NCBI RefSeq assembly: GCF_031583595.1 | Contig: NZ_CP134145.1 | Coordinates: forward strand, 1,736,001 to 1,800,000 | Reading direction: 5' to 3' | DNA length: 64,000 bases | DNA from: Thalassotalea psychrophila | GTDB lineage: Bacteria; Pseudomonadota; Gammaproteobacteria; Enterobacterales; Alteromonadaceae | Made by a program: the position numbers and the translations under genes | Part shown: one piece after another, positions 1 to 9,002 of the stretch | Layout of the letters: each line of letters opens with the position of its first letter | Position numbering within the stretch: the stretch's first letter is position 1 | The notes under the pieces: generated by a model | Seen by the model: the letters and a program-made list of their open reading frames with translations, nothing else | The model's database searches: none | What the model was told of the DNA's origin: nothing

Positions 1-57
1 AAGCCCACGTTTCTAGACTTAGCTAAGTTATTGAATATTTCTTATTCGCAGAAGTAA

Positions 58-214
58 TACCAGTTTCATTAAGTTTGTGATCTTGTTGTGCGCAGGAAAA
101 ATAAATCAAGGAAAGACGCTCGATTGACCAATAGCTGGCTATTGGGATTGAGAGCAACGCCGCCTTGAAGGATTTTAACCAGCACAAGTGAGCAGTAATT
201 TAATGAAATTGGTA
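58..214. repeat. MITE-like element with long inverted ends
   Basis: A 157-bp non-coding element. Its ends are imperfect inverted repeats of about 34 bp, beginning TACCAGTTTCATTAAGTT on the left and TACCAATTTCATTAAATT as read inward from the right. Inside is a perfect hairpin at 128-145 with arms CCAATAG and CTATTGG. No ORF and no clear target duplication are visible, so mobility is inferred from the ends alone. Confidence 0.6.
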
Positions 215-235
215 TATCCATTCCTAAACTTTAGA

Positions 236-361
236 CCCTGAAATAAATTCAGGGAATAACATTGTGGCAGAGCCACTCATTACTCCTCTAAGAAATACAA
301 GCGTCAACTTCCTGAACTACTACCAAGTTCTATTCTTATGACCTCCTGAATTTATTTCAGG
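236..361. repeat. Pair of CCTGAA...TTCAGG palindromes
   Basis: Two short hairpins, at 236-254 and 345-361, share the arms CCTGAA and TTCAGG around a five-base A/T loop, in opposite loop orientation. They lie just past the 3' end of the leftward rlmA gene. They could act as a transcription end or be a dispersed repeat; no strong T tract follows either copy. Confidence 0.45.
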
Positions 362-366
362 ATCTC

Positions 367-1176
367 CTATGCCTTTTTATAAATCCGCACCATGAAATCT
401 ACCTGACAGGTAAAGTTTATCGCTTGTCTAAGTGCGGTAACAAGTTGCTCTGATGATTTAAATGCAAAAGGAGTCATTGCCAATAATGTTAACGCTTGTT
501 CCCCACGTTCAAAATTCATTTGATAATTAATATTTTCTTCAGCAACAAGTTCAAAACCATCAAGTTGCTGTTTATCAATATTATGATATTTAGGTGTTTG
601 ATAAATCATTTGTTTTAATTCCCACAAATGCTTTTCACCGGGTGTGACCGTAAGTAAGTAACCTTCATTTTTTAGTAAACGACTGAATTCTTCGGTTTTA
701 ATTGGCGCATAAATAGAGAATAGCCAATCAAAAAATTCGTCTGCAAACGGTAGTTGCGCAATTGAGCCAACACTAAAATGACACTGTTTATATTTTTTTG
801 CGGCAATTTTAACGGCATTCTTGGCAATATCTACACCGTATACTTGATGTTGTTCAGATTCGTGGGCATTAGTGTAATAGCCTTCACCACACCCCGCGTC
901 TAGAATATTTCCTGCAACAGCATAGCGGTTTTTGAGCTCAACCAAACGATCTTGCAATGGTTGATAAAAACCGGATTCTAAAAAGGATCGACGAGCATTA
1001 ACCATTTCTTTGTTATCACCAGGATCCTTTGAGTGCTTATGTTGCACAGGCAATAAGTTTACGTAGCCTTCTTTGGCTTGATCAAAACTGTGATTATTAG
1101 TACAGCTAAAACTCTTATTATTAAGAGTTAAAGCTTGCTGGCAAATAGGGCAAATGTATTGGCTAGTTTTCATCAT
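367..1176 (-). CDS. rlmA: 23S rRNA (guanine-N1)-methyltransferase RlmA
   Basis: SAM-dependent methyltransferase of the RlmA/RrmA family, which methylates G745 of 23S rRNA. The N-terminus carries a zinc-binding module (CPIC near residue 9, then a C-x4-H type pair), followed by the Rossmann methyltransferase fold with the SAM motif LDAGCGEGYY near residue 93. The length of about 269 residues matches the family. The start is ambiguous: two adjacent ATG codons (1176 and 1173) follow a possible TTG at 1179. The gene follows xthA directly on the same strand with no spacer, so the two are probably co-transcribed and translationally coupled. Two palindromes just beyond the stop may end the transcript. 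Confidence 0.93.
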   Translation of the reverse strand: MMKTSQYICPICQQALTLNNKSFSCTNNHSFDQAKEGYVNLLPVQHKHSKDPGDNKEMVNARRSFLESGFYQPLQDRLVELKNRYAVAGNILDAGCGEGYYTNAHESEQHQVYGVDIAKNAVKIAAKKYKQCHFSVGSIAQLPFADEFFDWLFSIYAPIKTEEFSRLLKNEGYLLTVTPGEKHLWELKQMIYQTPKYHNIDKQQLDGFELVAEENINYQMNFERGEQALTLLAMTPFAFKSSEQLVTALRQAINFTCQVDFMVRIYKKA

Positions 1177-1179
1177 CAA

Positions 1180-1986
1180 TTATTTAAATGTTGACCAAAT
1201 AGGAGCGTGATCAGACGGCTTTTCAATGCCACGCAGTTCATAATCAATATCAGATTCAATACACGTTGCGGCAAGTTCATGAGTGGCCAATACCACATCA
1301 ATACGCAGACCTCGGTTATCATCAAAGCCACGAGAACGATAGTCAAACCAAGAGTATTTTTCGGTTGTGTCTGGGTGTAGCTCTCTAAAGGTATCTTTAA
1401 AGCCCCAGTTTAATAGGGTAGATAACCATTCTCGCTCTTCAGGCTGAAAACTACATTTCCCGGTTTTTAACCAGCGCTTCTGATTTGGTTCACCAATACC
1501 AATATCTAAATCAATTGGCGATATATTGATATCTCCCATCACAATAATATTTTCATCGGGAGTGTGGTTATCATTTAAATAACCCATTAAGTCTTTATAA
1601 AATTGACGTTTATATGGATATTTAGTTTCATGAGAAATGTTATCACCTTGCGGAAAGTAACCATTTAATACTGTAACTTCTTCACCTTTGTCATTAGTGG
1701 TTTTCACCATAATCATACGCTTTTGCATATCTTCATTATCAGTTGGGAAGCCTTTTTGTACTGAAACAGGTTCTTTTTTACAAAGCATGGCTACGCCGTA
1801 ATGGGCTTTTTGACCGTGAAAATACACGTGGTAGCCCATAGCTTCTACGTCTGCTAAAGGGAAAGCTTCATCATGAACTTTAATTTCTTGTAGACCAATA
1901 ATATCTGGTTGATGTTTATCGATAATAGCTTGTAATTGATGCAAACGTGCGCGAAGGCCGTTTATGTTAAATGAGATTGTTTTCAT
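1180..1986 (-). CDS. xthA: Exodeoxyribonuclease III
   Basis: Endonuclease/exonuclease/phosphatase-fold DNA repair enzyme (AP endonuclease and 3'-5' exonuclease) of the XthA family, 268 residues, full length. Visible motifs are the N-terminal [10 protein letters not shown], the metal ligand Glu in IIGLQEIKV near residue 35, [13 protein letters not shown] near residue 152, and the C-terminal SDHAPIW with the catalytic Asp-His pair. The protein is cytoplasmic and acts in base-excision repair. Its stop codon abuts the rlmA start, which suggests a two-gene transcript. Confidence 0.95.
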   Translation of the reverse strand: MKTISFNINGLRARLHQLQAIIDKHQPDIIGLQEIKVHDEAFPLADVEAMGYHVYFHGQKAHYGVAMLCKKEPVSVQKGFPTDNEDMQKRMIMVKTTNDKGEEVTVLNGYFPQGDNISHETKYPYKRQFYKDLMGYLNDNHTPDENIIVMGDINISPIDLDIGIGEPNQKRWLKTGKCSFQPEEREWLSTLLNWGFKDTFRELHPDTTEKYSWFDYRSRGFDDNRGLRIDVVLATHELAATCIESDIDYELRGIEKPSDHAPIWSTFK

Positions 1987-2076
1987 TAAATAAGTCTTTA
2001 ATTTTATTTTAAATAATAACCTATGCTAACAGAATTTAGCCTAGGCTTGTATGTCGTTTAGGGCGAACGATGGATT

Positions 2077-3309
2077 TTATTTAGGTGGCTCTGAGTTTTC
2101 ATTAATCTCGATGAAATGCAAAATTGAAATAGCAATGAGCATAAGAAAACCACCAAACATAATAGAATAAACGCTGCCGTATAATGAAATAATACTGCCG
2201 ATTATTGCCATAAGCACGTTTGATAAACTGAATGTTGTAGTGATCAGTCCCATTAATTTTCCTTGGCTAACATCTGAAAACTGCTCTGAGGCAAAAATAG
2301 GTAGCATGGCATTATAAATGGCAATTGCTACACCAATAAATACATAGGCAAACCAACTACTCGTCTCTGTTAAAAGTGCATGGGCAAACATCATCAAGGC
2401 AAAGCACAACATTGAAATTTTAGAAGCTTTAACTAAGCCATATTTCGCTTTAACAATAGGCAACAGATAAATGCTACTTATGATCATCGCTGTGGTTAAT
2501 ATAGCCGTTATAAAGCCTATATTCGGCCCCGAAAAATTAAAACTCTCAACTAACCACAATGGGTAAAACTCATAATATGCATTAGTGGCTAGGGTTGAAA
2601 ATAAGAATACGTAAAATAGACGCCTAATTGGTTTATGCTTTAATAAGGTAAATGAGTTATTTTGATAAAGTACTCGTCGAATCGACAAATGAGCATGTTC
2701 CTGACACATTTTACTACGGTTACTCTCTCCTAAATAGAAGTACACAACAACAATGGCAAATAACATAGCAACGGCTGCAACTAAAAAAGCTAGATAGGCA
2801 CCATGGGGTTGTAACAGTCCGCCGACAACTGGTCCTAATAACCAACCTGCATAGGTAGTCGCACTAACTAATGAATAATTCCGAGTTTTATCCAACGGTG
2901 GAGATAGGTCAATAGCAATTGCTTTAGCTATGGCAATGTTTCCTTCGCTAATGCCGGTAATAAAACGAGTAAGGGCAAATAATAAATAGTTTTCACTCAA
3001 TAAAGCCCAAACTGACAGTAAATATCCAACAGCGCTAAAAATTAAAGTGATGACTAACACTTTTCGTCTACCATAAATATCTGAAGCTGCGCCAATAAAA
3101 GAACTACCGATCAATAATCCAAGTGGATAAACCGCTAATAAAAAACCAAGCAATAATTTAGGCTCGATACCGGCAAAATTAGTGAAGCTATTTACTTCAT
3201 TTAGGAATAAAGGCGCTAAAATAGGATATGGCAAGGCAATGCCGGCACAACTTAGCAAAACAATTAGGAGTAGAGTGTATAAAGATTTTTTTGCTTGTTG
3301 TTCAGTCAT
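2077..3309 (-). CDS. MFS transporter
   Basis: A 410-residue inner-membrane protein with about twelve hydrophobic segments and the major facilitator signature between helices 2 and 3 (GAASDIYGRRKVLVI, near residue 73). This motif and the overall length fit a drug/metabolite proton antiporter of the DHA1 type. The substrate cannot be read from the sequence. It is separated from xthA by about 90 bp on the same strand and diverges from the downstream two-component genes. No linked regulator or partner gene points to a specific role. Confidence 0.85.
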   Translation of the reverse strand: MTEQQAKKSLYTLLLIVLLSCAGIALPYPILAPLFLNEVNSFTNFAGIEPKLLLGFLLAVYPLGLLIGSSFIGAASDIYGRRKVLVITLIFSAVGYLLSVWALLSENYLLFALTRFITGISEGNIAIAKAIAIDLSPPLDKTRNYSLVSATTYAGWLLGPVVGGLLQPHGAYLAFLVAAVAMLFAIVVVYFYLGESNRSKMCQEHAHLSIRRVLYQNNSFTLLKHKPIRRLFYVFLFSTLATNAYYEFYPLWLVESFNFSGPNIGFITAILTTAMIISSIYLLPIVKAKYGLVKASKISMLCFALMMFAHALLTETSSWFAYVFIGVAIAIYNAMLPIFASEQFSDVSQGKLMGLITTTFSLSNVLMAIIGSIISLYGSVYSIMFGGFLMLIAISILHFIEINENSEPPK

Positions 3310-3737
3310 AGTAGGCTTTGTAGCTATTATTTGACAGTATTCTAACCTTGAAAATTGCAGTGATACAGAAAAAAAACAAAAAAAATCACTTTTTAATTTA
3401 GTCTTTATAAATCAATTAACTAAAATGTAACCAAGAACAAATTTTATTCACTGTGAAGGCGTATTTTTAGCCACTTACGGTTACCTTTGTAATTCGATTG
3501 TAAACAGGGGTATTGATTTGTTATCAGAAAACGTAAAAAAAACGTTAAATAATGCAATTAAGTTATTGTTATATATGGGTTTAAGATGTAAATTTAATGT
3601 GAAGGGCTTTGTAAAATAACATTATTAACTGTCAAATTATTTTGTTATAACTATAAGCAGATGTACGAGAAGAGAACTTTTCTACTAAACGATTACAAAA
3701 AGAATAAGTTCGTTGTTAATAAATGGAGCGATATTTA
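3310..3737. other. AT-rich divergent intergenic region
   Basis: About 430 bp between the leftward MFS gene and the rightward response regulator. It is strongly AT-rich and must hold promoters for both. I see no RNA gene, repeat or clear operator. Near its end, GGAG at 3725-3728 sits nine bases before the ATG at 3738 and decides the regulator start over the upstream ATG at 3723. Confidence 0.5.
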
Positions 3738-4454
3738 ATGTCAGAAAATAAACCGAGTTTGAAAAAAATACTATTGGTTGAAGATGATCGTCAGTTATCT
3801 GATTTGATTAAAGACTTTCTTGTTAGTGAAGGTTTTCACGTTAAGCAAGAATTCAGAGGTGATACGGTTTCTAAAACAGTAGAAAATTTTTCACCAGATT
3901 TAATTGTATTAGACGTAATGTTACCGGGTAAAGATGGTTTTACAGTATGTCGTGATCTTCGTCCTGCATTTAGCAATCCAATTCTAATGTTAACAGCAAA
4001 AAGTACCGATTTTGATCAAGTACTTGGCTTAGAAATTGGCGCCGACGATTATGTTGCCAAACCAGTTGAACCACGTGTATTACTTGCTCGTATTAATGCG
4101 CTTCTACGTCGCGGTCAATTACCAAAAGGCGGCAGTGAAAAAGCTGAAATTACTTGTGGTGGTTTGCATGTAAACCGTAACTCACGTCAAGTTACACTTG
4201 CTGGTGAGAATATTGAATTAACTAGCCAAGAATTTGATCTGTTATGGTTGTTAGCAACACGTGCAGGTGAAGTGCAAAACCGTGATTATATCTACAAAGC
4301 AGTGGTTGGTCGCGAATATGACGGGATGGACCGAAGCGTTGATGTACGTATTTCTCGTTTACGTAAAAAATTGCACGATAGCAACGAAACGCCGTTTAGA
4401 ATCAAAACTATTTGGGGACAAGGTTACTTATTCGTACCAGATGCTTGGGAATAA
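3738..4454 (+). CDS. OmpR-family response regulator (RstA-like)
   Basis: Two-component response regulator with an N-terminal receiver domain and a C-terminal winged-helix DNA-binding domain. From the chosen start (MSENKPSLKK) the protein is 238 residues. The receiver has the acidic pair in LVEDD near residue 15, the phosphoacceptor Asp59 in LIVLDVMLPG, and the conserved Lys in the ADDYVAKP motif. The C-terminal half shows the OmpR pattern (SQEFDLLWLLA, then DVRISRLRKKL and WGQGYLF). It is three bases from the downstream kinase gene, a standard cognate pair. RstA is the closest family resemblance; the signal and regulon are unknown. Confidence 0.92.
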   Translation: MSENKPSLKKILLVEDDRQLSDLIKDFLVSEGFHVKQEFRGDTVSKTVENFSPDLIVLDVMLPGKDGFTVCRDLRPAFSNPILMLTAKSTDFDQVLGLEIGADDYVAKPVEPRVLLARINALLRRGQLPKGGSEKAEITCGGLHVNRNSRQVTLAGENIELTSQEFDLLWLLATRAGEVQNRDYIYKAVVGREYDGMDRSVDVRISRLRKKLHDSNETPFRIKTIWGQGYLFVPDAWE

Positions 4455-4457
4455 GTA

Positions 4458-5747
4458 ATGAATCTAGGTCGCTCCTTTTTTAGCCTGTATTTTTTAATTG
4501 TTGCGTGTTTTGGTGCTTTAAGTTGGTTATTAGACGAATTTTGGAGCATGAATGTACAGCAAGATGTTGAGTCATATACAGGCTATAAAACCGTCCTTAT
4601 CGCATTATCTGACAGACTCGTAAGCTTTCCTGTAGCCGATTGGCAAGGGAGAGTTGAATCTGCCAATAAGCGCTATGATTTACCAATTCAAATTGTGTCT
4701 GATGATAGTATAGAAAAGCTATTACCAGATCTTCAGTATGTGAAAGATGAACGAGTTACCGTTTATTACGACGATAATTATATAACCTTATTTCACCCTA
4801 TAGCTAATCAAAACAAAGTATTAATTTTAGGTCCTGTACAATCTCCCACAAGACCAAGAGATGCTGCCCTTATACGGGTTATAAGTGTCTTGTTATTAGG
4901 TGTGGTGATATTTTTCTGGGTTTGGCCTATTTCAAAAGATTTAGATAAGCTTGCCAAATCGGCAAAAGATTTTGGTTATGGTGATTTTAAAATAAAAGTT
5001 GATCGAGCTGACTCTGTTTTAGTTCAACCTATGATGAACACATTTAATATGATGGCATCAAGGATCAACAATTTAATTGAAGCTCATAAAGAATTAACCA
5101 ACGCAGTATCTCATGAATTACGAACGCCTTTAGCGCGCAGTAAATTTGCATTACAAGTGTTACGTGGTGCTAAAGATGATGAAACTCGTGAAAAATATAT
5201 CGATAAAATTACTACTGACGTAGAAGAGCTCGAATCATTAGTTAATGAACTATTGGTCTATGCAGCATTTGAAAGTGAACAGCCCAACATAAATTTCACC
5301 AATAGTGATGTTAAACAGTTAGTTGATTTTCAAGTAGCAAGTTTTGCCAGTAATGATTTTGATATTAACTTTATTTGTGAACAAGATTGTGTGATGGCTG
5401 AATACGACGCTCATTTTATTAACCGGGCATTTAGCAACTTATTAACCAATGCAGTCAAGTATGGGCAAGGAAAATTACAAGTTTCGTTATTGAGTGATGG
5501 CCAGCAATGCTCACTAATTGTTGAAGATAATGGACCAGGTATTGATGATGATTTTAAAGAAATAATCTTCGATGCATTTTCAAGATACGATAAAAGCCGA
5601 GGTAAAGACACTGGAGGTTTTGGCTTAGGCTTAGCCATAGTGAGTAAAGTTATGCTTTGGCACAATGGCAGCGCAACTGTAGAAAATAGTGATCTTGGCG
5701 GTGCAAAATTTATTCTTTCTTGGCCTGTTGACCATATAACGGGTTAA
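4458..5747 (+). CDS. Sensor histidine kinase (RstB-like)
   Basis: Inner-membrane sensor kinase of 429 residues. A first transmembrane segment (about 7-25), a periplasmic sensor region (about 28-134) and a second membrane segment (about 138-156) lead to a HAMP linker. The dimerization/phosphoacceptor helix has His219 in AVSHELRTPLAR. The ATP-binding domain shows the N box (NLLTNAVKYG), G1 (VEDNGPGI) and G2 (GGFGLGLAIV). The layout and the short periplasmic domain resemble RstB. The gene starts three bases after the response regulator stop and is almost certainly translated with it. Confidence 0.93.
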   Translation: MNLGRSFFSLYFLIVACFGALSWLLDEFWSMNVQQDVESYTGYKTVLIALSDRLVSFPVADWQGRVESANKRYDLPIQIVSDDSIEKLLPDLQYVKDERVTVYYDDNYITLFHPIANQNKVLILGPVQSPTRPRDAALIRVISVLLLGVVIFFWVWPISKDLDKLAKSAKDFGYGDFKIKVDRADSVLVQPMMNTFNMMASRINNLIEAHKELTNAVSHELRTPLARSKFALQVLRGAKDDETREKYIDKITTDVEELESLVNELLVYAAFESEQPNINFTNSDVKQLVDFQVASFASNDFDINFICEQDCVMAEYDAHFINRAFSNLLTNAVKYGQGKLQVSLLSDGQQCSLIVEDNGPGIDDDFKEIIFDAFSRYDKSRGKDTGGFGLGLAIVSKVMLWHNGSATVENSDLGGAKFILSWPVDHITG

Positions 5748-5771
5748 CCAATTCTGATTAGTTCCGAATCA

Positions 5772-5824
5772 CGAATACGTTGCACTGCGAATCTCGAAGT
5801 AGTTATCGTAGTGCAACGTATTCG
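5772..5824. terminator. Large hairpin between convergent genes
   Basis: A perfect 15-bp stem (CGAATACGTTGCACT at 5772-5786 with its complement at 5810-5824) lies between the convergent kinase and ychJ genes. Further GAAT/ATTC and TAGCG/CGCTA inverted repeats continue to about 5865. The position suits a two-way transcription end, but no long T tract is present; a dispersed palindromic repeat is the alternative. Confidence 0.5.
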
Positions 5825-5866
5825 AAGCGCTAGCGTATCCGAAGTAGCGAAGCTACGTATTCGAAA

Positions 5867-6379
5867 CTAATTTCTCATACAACAGCGTTTGAATTTTCTT
5901 TTACTTAGGCATGGGCAGTCTTCATTTCTAGATACTTTTTTAATTAACTTATGAGCGCGTACATCACCATCTAAATAACGCCACGTTTCTTGTTCTTGGA
6001 CAAATCTCGATTTTTCATGCATTTGCCAAACTTCATTTTCTACCAGATATTTAGCAACAAACTCAACGAAATGATATCTATTATCAGAGTAATCTGTAGA
6101 CACGACTTCTAATGATAACCAAGTTGTTTGCTCAGCCCATTCTTTAATGTCGTCAATGCTATTTTCAGCTTGCTTAATAGATGCATAGGTTTGTGCAATA
6201 TATTTCGAATTTTTCAGTACATAGGCGCTATAACGTGAACGCATTAACTGTTCAGCAGTTAAAGGTAATTGAGTTTGGTTGATATGGTTTTCACAGCAAA
6301 GTGAGAATGATTTATCAGAGCCGCAAGGGCAAAGTTCAGTCAAAGTGTTCACTAAATTAAAAGTATATTTGTTTGTCAC
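5867..6379 (-). CDS. ychJ: YchJ-family protein with two SEC-C motifs
   Basis: A 170-residue cytoplasmic protein of the YchJ/UPF0225 family. It has a Cys-rich zinc-binding SEC-C motif at each end (CPCGSDKSFSLCC near residue 17; CPCLSKRKFKRCC near the C-terminus), around an NTF2-like core with the typical LMRSRYSAYV segment. The molecular function of the family is not established; SEC-C motifs bind zinc and often mediate contacts with the protein-export or translation machinery. It stands alone, facing the kinase gene across a palindromic spacer. Confidence 0.9.
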   Translation of the reverse strand: MTNKYTFNLVNTLTELCPCGSDKSFSLCCENHINQTQLPLTAEQLMRSRYSAYVLKNSKYIAQTYASIKQAENSIDDIKEWAEQTTWLSLEVVSTDYSDNRYHFVEFVAKYLVENEVWQMHEKSRFVQEQETWRYLDGDVRAHKLIKKVSRNEDCPCLSKRKFKRCCMRN

Positions 6380-6530
6380 TATAGCAGATCAAAAAGCGGT
6401 AAAGAATACAAAACAGGACGCTGGTGGAACAACTGGAGTTTTATATCAATCATTAGTATAGATTGGTATTGTTTTGTGCTCTTTACCAAAATTGGTGGTA
6501 TTTAACTCTAATGCAGGCTACTTAACTAAA

Positions 6531-6947
6531 TTAATGTAATTGGTTCTGTTTCTTATTTACTACAATGCATTCGGTATTACCTTGTTTGGCACAACTCTGT
6601 AGCATCATTAATTGACGCTCGCTAAAGTCATGATCACAAAGGATAACTGTTGAACAATTTCCTTTTAACAAAGTACGGGCTATTTTATCAAACGCTATAG
6701 GTTGATGTTGGCCATTAACACGTAAAATTTTAGATTTATCTACAGTGTCAGCAAGAGTTTGCAAACTTGATTCATCACTATCGACACATAAAATCCAACG
6801 TTTTTGTTGTTGGTTTTTAGCACACACTTCAGCTAAGTCATTGCTGAAAAATTGCTCATTATCTACATGTTTAATTTTAAACCATGATTGGTTTAACCCT
6901 ATGTTTGCATTTAAGTTGCTGTTTTTTATAGTGATTGACTTGTTCAT
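6531..6947 (-). CDS. sulA: SulA-like SOS cell-division inhibitor
   Basis: A 138-residue cytoplasmic protein whose second half resembles SulA: a RecA-fold-like segment with WILCVDSD, then the stretch LLKGNCSTVILCDHDFSERQ, matching the SulA pattern of a short basic helix, a buried strand and an acidic turn. SulA blocks FtsZ polymerization after DNA damage. It is shorter than the E. coli protein (169), mostly at the N-terminus, which is usual outside Enterobacteria. The ATG at 6947 follows a GGAG Shine-Dalgarno sequence. A consensus LexA box 30 bp upstream independently supports SOS control. The sequence match alone is modest. Confidence 0.68.
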   Translation of the reverse strand: MNKSITIKNSNLNANIGLNQSWFKIKHVDNEQFFSNDLAEVCAKNQQQKRWILCVDSDESSLQTLADTVDKSKILRVNGQHQPIAFDKIARTLLKGNCSTVILCDHDFSERQLMMLQSCAKQGNTECIVVNKKQNQLH

Positions 6948-6976
6948 TTGCTAGCTCCAGCTAATCCATATAACTA

Positions 6977-6992
6977 CTGTATAAAACAACAG
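6977..6992 (-). promoter_or_regulatory. LexA box (SOS operator)
   Basis: CTGTATAAAACAACAG fits the gammaproteobacterial CTG-N10-CAG LexA consensus, with the flanking TA on each side making a 20-bp near-palindrome. It ends 30 bp upstream of the sulA-like start codon, where a promoter would be occluded. It also lies 145 bp upstream of the divergent gene at 7137. Confidence 0.8.
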
Positions 6993-7136
6993 TATATGTA
7001 AATCTTATGTAATGCAAGAACTTTTACTGAGTTTTTATACAGAGCCCTGTTTTTGAATATTGATTTCATAAAATACAATTTTTAAACATAAACTGCTAAC
7101 CTACAGAAAAGATATCTCAATTAGATAGTATGATGA

Positions 7137-7673
7137 ATGGATAATGCATTGCAGCCAAGTGCGGGCCTTGGGCATCAACATGCCAAGTTAAAAGTGTATA
7201 TTGATAAGCGACCACCACTAGAGCAATACCAACAACTCGCAACAATTGAGCCGGTACAAGAAGGTGAAATTTTAGAAATAGGGCGCTTGACTGGTAATCA
7301 TTGGCGAAAAATATTTAATGTGTATGCAAAGCTTTGTTTTGAATTAAATCCTAATAATTTTAGTTCTTGGCAGAAGTTGCGAGATCAACAACTTCTCCAA
7401 AAAAGTAGTGAACAAGCATTAATTTTTAATCAGGCAGGTTTTCAAAAGTATATTAAACAAGGTTCAAAAGATGCAATTCATATAATTATGGGCAGAACCT
7501 TTGCCAGTTCATTAATTAATAACAATCAGTTCAGCACCGATCTTTTATGGCTAAATGCAGAGTTTGCTATAAATAAAAAATCTAAAATTGTTGTTTGCCC
7601 ATATTTTGATTACCGTCAGCTTTCTAACATCAAAATTAGCTATTTGGCTAAATTATTAAATTCCTTAAAATAA
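7137..7673 (+). CDS. Conserved hypothetical protein
   Basis: A 178-residue soluble protein with no signal peptide or membrane segment. I recognise it only loosely as a conserved gammaproteobacterial protein of unknown function (possibly the DUF6942 group). The central stretch LEIGRLTGNHWRKIFNVYAKL and the motif HIIMGRTFAS near residue 119 look like conserved cores, and the C-terminal KIVVCPYFDYRQL resembles a strand-turn that ends a small alpha/beta fold. It sits between sulA and ackA and may share the SOS-box intergenic region, but nothing in the sequence fixes a job. Confidence 0.65.
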   Translation: MDNALQPSAGLGHQHAKLKVYIDKRPPLEQYQQLATIEPVQEGEILEIGRLTGNHWRKIFNVYAKLCFELNPNNFSSWQKLRDQQLLQKSSEQALIFNQAGFQKYIKQGSKDAIHIIMGRTFASSLINNNQFSTDLLWLNAEFAINKKSKIVVCPYFDYRQLSNIKISYLAKLLNSLK

Positions 7674-7798
7674 TTGAGTTATTGGTAATTTATACCGTTA
7701 AAAAAATGTAAACTAATTTGTTTTTATTGAATTAAATCAACTCTATTCGCCATTTAACACTATACTATTCACTATTGTTAAATCTATTGGCTAACAAC

Positions 7799-9001
7799 AT
7801 GATTAAAAATGCAGTATTAGTAATTAATTGCGGTAGTTCTTCTCTGAAATTTTCTCTTATTGAACCCACTTCTGGTAACATCTTAGCCGCAGGCGTTGCT
7901 GAGCGTTTATTATCAAAACATGGTTTTATTAAAATTAATTATCAAGGCAATAAAGAAAGCACGCCACTTGCCGTACCTTTTGATCATCAAGTAGCGGTTA
8001 ATTTTATTGTTGAATTTTTACGCCAACATGATTTAGTTGATTGTTTATCTGCTGTAGGACATCGTTTAGTTCATGGTGGAGAAGAATACTCGACACCAAC
8101 ATTAATAGACGATGTGGTTAAGTACTCGATTAAAAAACTCTCAAAATTGGCACCATTACATAATCCTGTAAATTTAATTGGCGTAAATGCAGCGCAACAA
8201 GCATTCCCACATTTACCGCAAGTAGCCGTATTCGATACAGCTTTTCATCAAAGTATGCCAACTAAAGCCTATATATATGGCTTACCCTATAACTTGTATA
8301 AAGACCATGGTATTCGTCGTTATGGTTTTCATGGTACCAGCCACTATTATGTTGGTAAGCAAGCCGCTAAACTGCTAGGTAAACCATTTGCTCAAACCAG
8401 TGTTATAACTGCTCATTTAGGCAATGGCTGTAGTATTACAGCAATAGATAACGGGAAGAGTGTCGATACATCTATGGGACTAACTCCGCTCGAGGGTGTA
8501 GTTATGGGTACCCGCAGTGGTGATTTAGACCCAGGTATCATTTTTCATTTAATTGAACAATTAAATTACACACCTGAACAAGTATCAAACTTGTTAAATA
8601 AGGATAGCGGTTTATTAGGTATCTCAGAAATGAGTAATGATTGCCGCACTATTGAAGAAGCCATCATTAATGAGCAAGATCAACGTGCTAATTTAACCAT
8701 GGACATTTTTTGCTATCGCATTGCTAAAACAATAGCCTCTTATATGGCAAGCTTATCTCATTTTGATGGTTTAGTTTTTACCGGGGGCATTGGTGAAAAT
8801 TCAGATCTAGTCCGTACTCGCATTGTTAATTCATTACACTTATTAAATATTCAACTAGATGAGACTCAAAATATCGAAGTTAGATTTGGTAAAAGTGGTT
8901 TGATTTCAACCGCAACTAGCCAAAACTGTTGGGTAATACCAACTAATGAAGAGCAAGTAATTGCTGAACAAACCTATCAATTAATTGCTGGAGGTAAATA
9001 A
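7799..9001 (+). CDS. ackA: Acetate kinase
   Basis: ATP-dependent acetate kinase of the ASKHA fold, converting acetyl phosphate and ADP to acetate and ATP. The chosen ATG at 7799 gives the canonical start MIKNAVLVINCGSSSLKF (about 400 residues), better than an upstream TTG at 7775. Motifs: the phosphate-binding NCGSSSLKF, LAPLHNP, the catalytic-region VFDTAFH and RYGFHGTSH, and the adenosine site FTGGIGEN near the C-terminus. Its stop codon is next to the pta start, giving the classical ackA-pta overflow/acetate switch operon. Confidence 0.96.
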   Translation: MIKNAVLVINCGSSSLKFSLIEPTSGNILAAGVAERLLSKHGFIKINYQGNKESTPLAVPFDHQVAVNFIVEFLRQHDLVDCLSAVGHRLVHGGEEYSTPTLIDDVVKYSIKKLSKLAPLHNPVNLIGVNAAQQAFPHLPQVAVFDTAFHQSMPTKAYIYGLPYNLYKDHGIRRYGFHGTSHYYVGKQAAKLLGKPFAQTSVITAHLGNGCSITAIDNGKSVDTSMGLTPLEGVVMGTRSGDLDPGIIFHLIEQLNYTPEQVSNLLNKDSGLLGISEMSNDCRTIEEAIINEQDQRANLTMDIFCYRIAKTIASYMASLSHFDGLVFTGGIGENSDLVRTRIVNSLHLLNIQLDETQNIEVRFGKSGLISTATSQNCWVIPTNEEQVIAEQTYQLIAGGK

Positions 9002-9002
9002 C

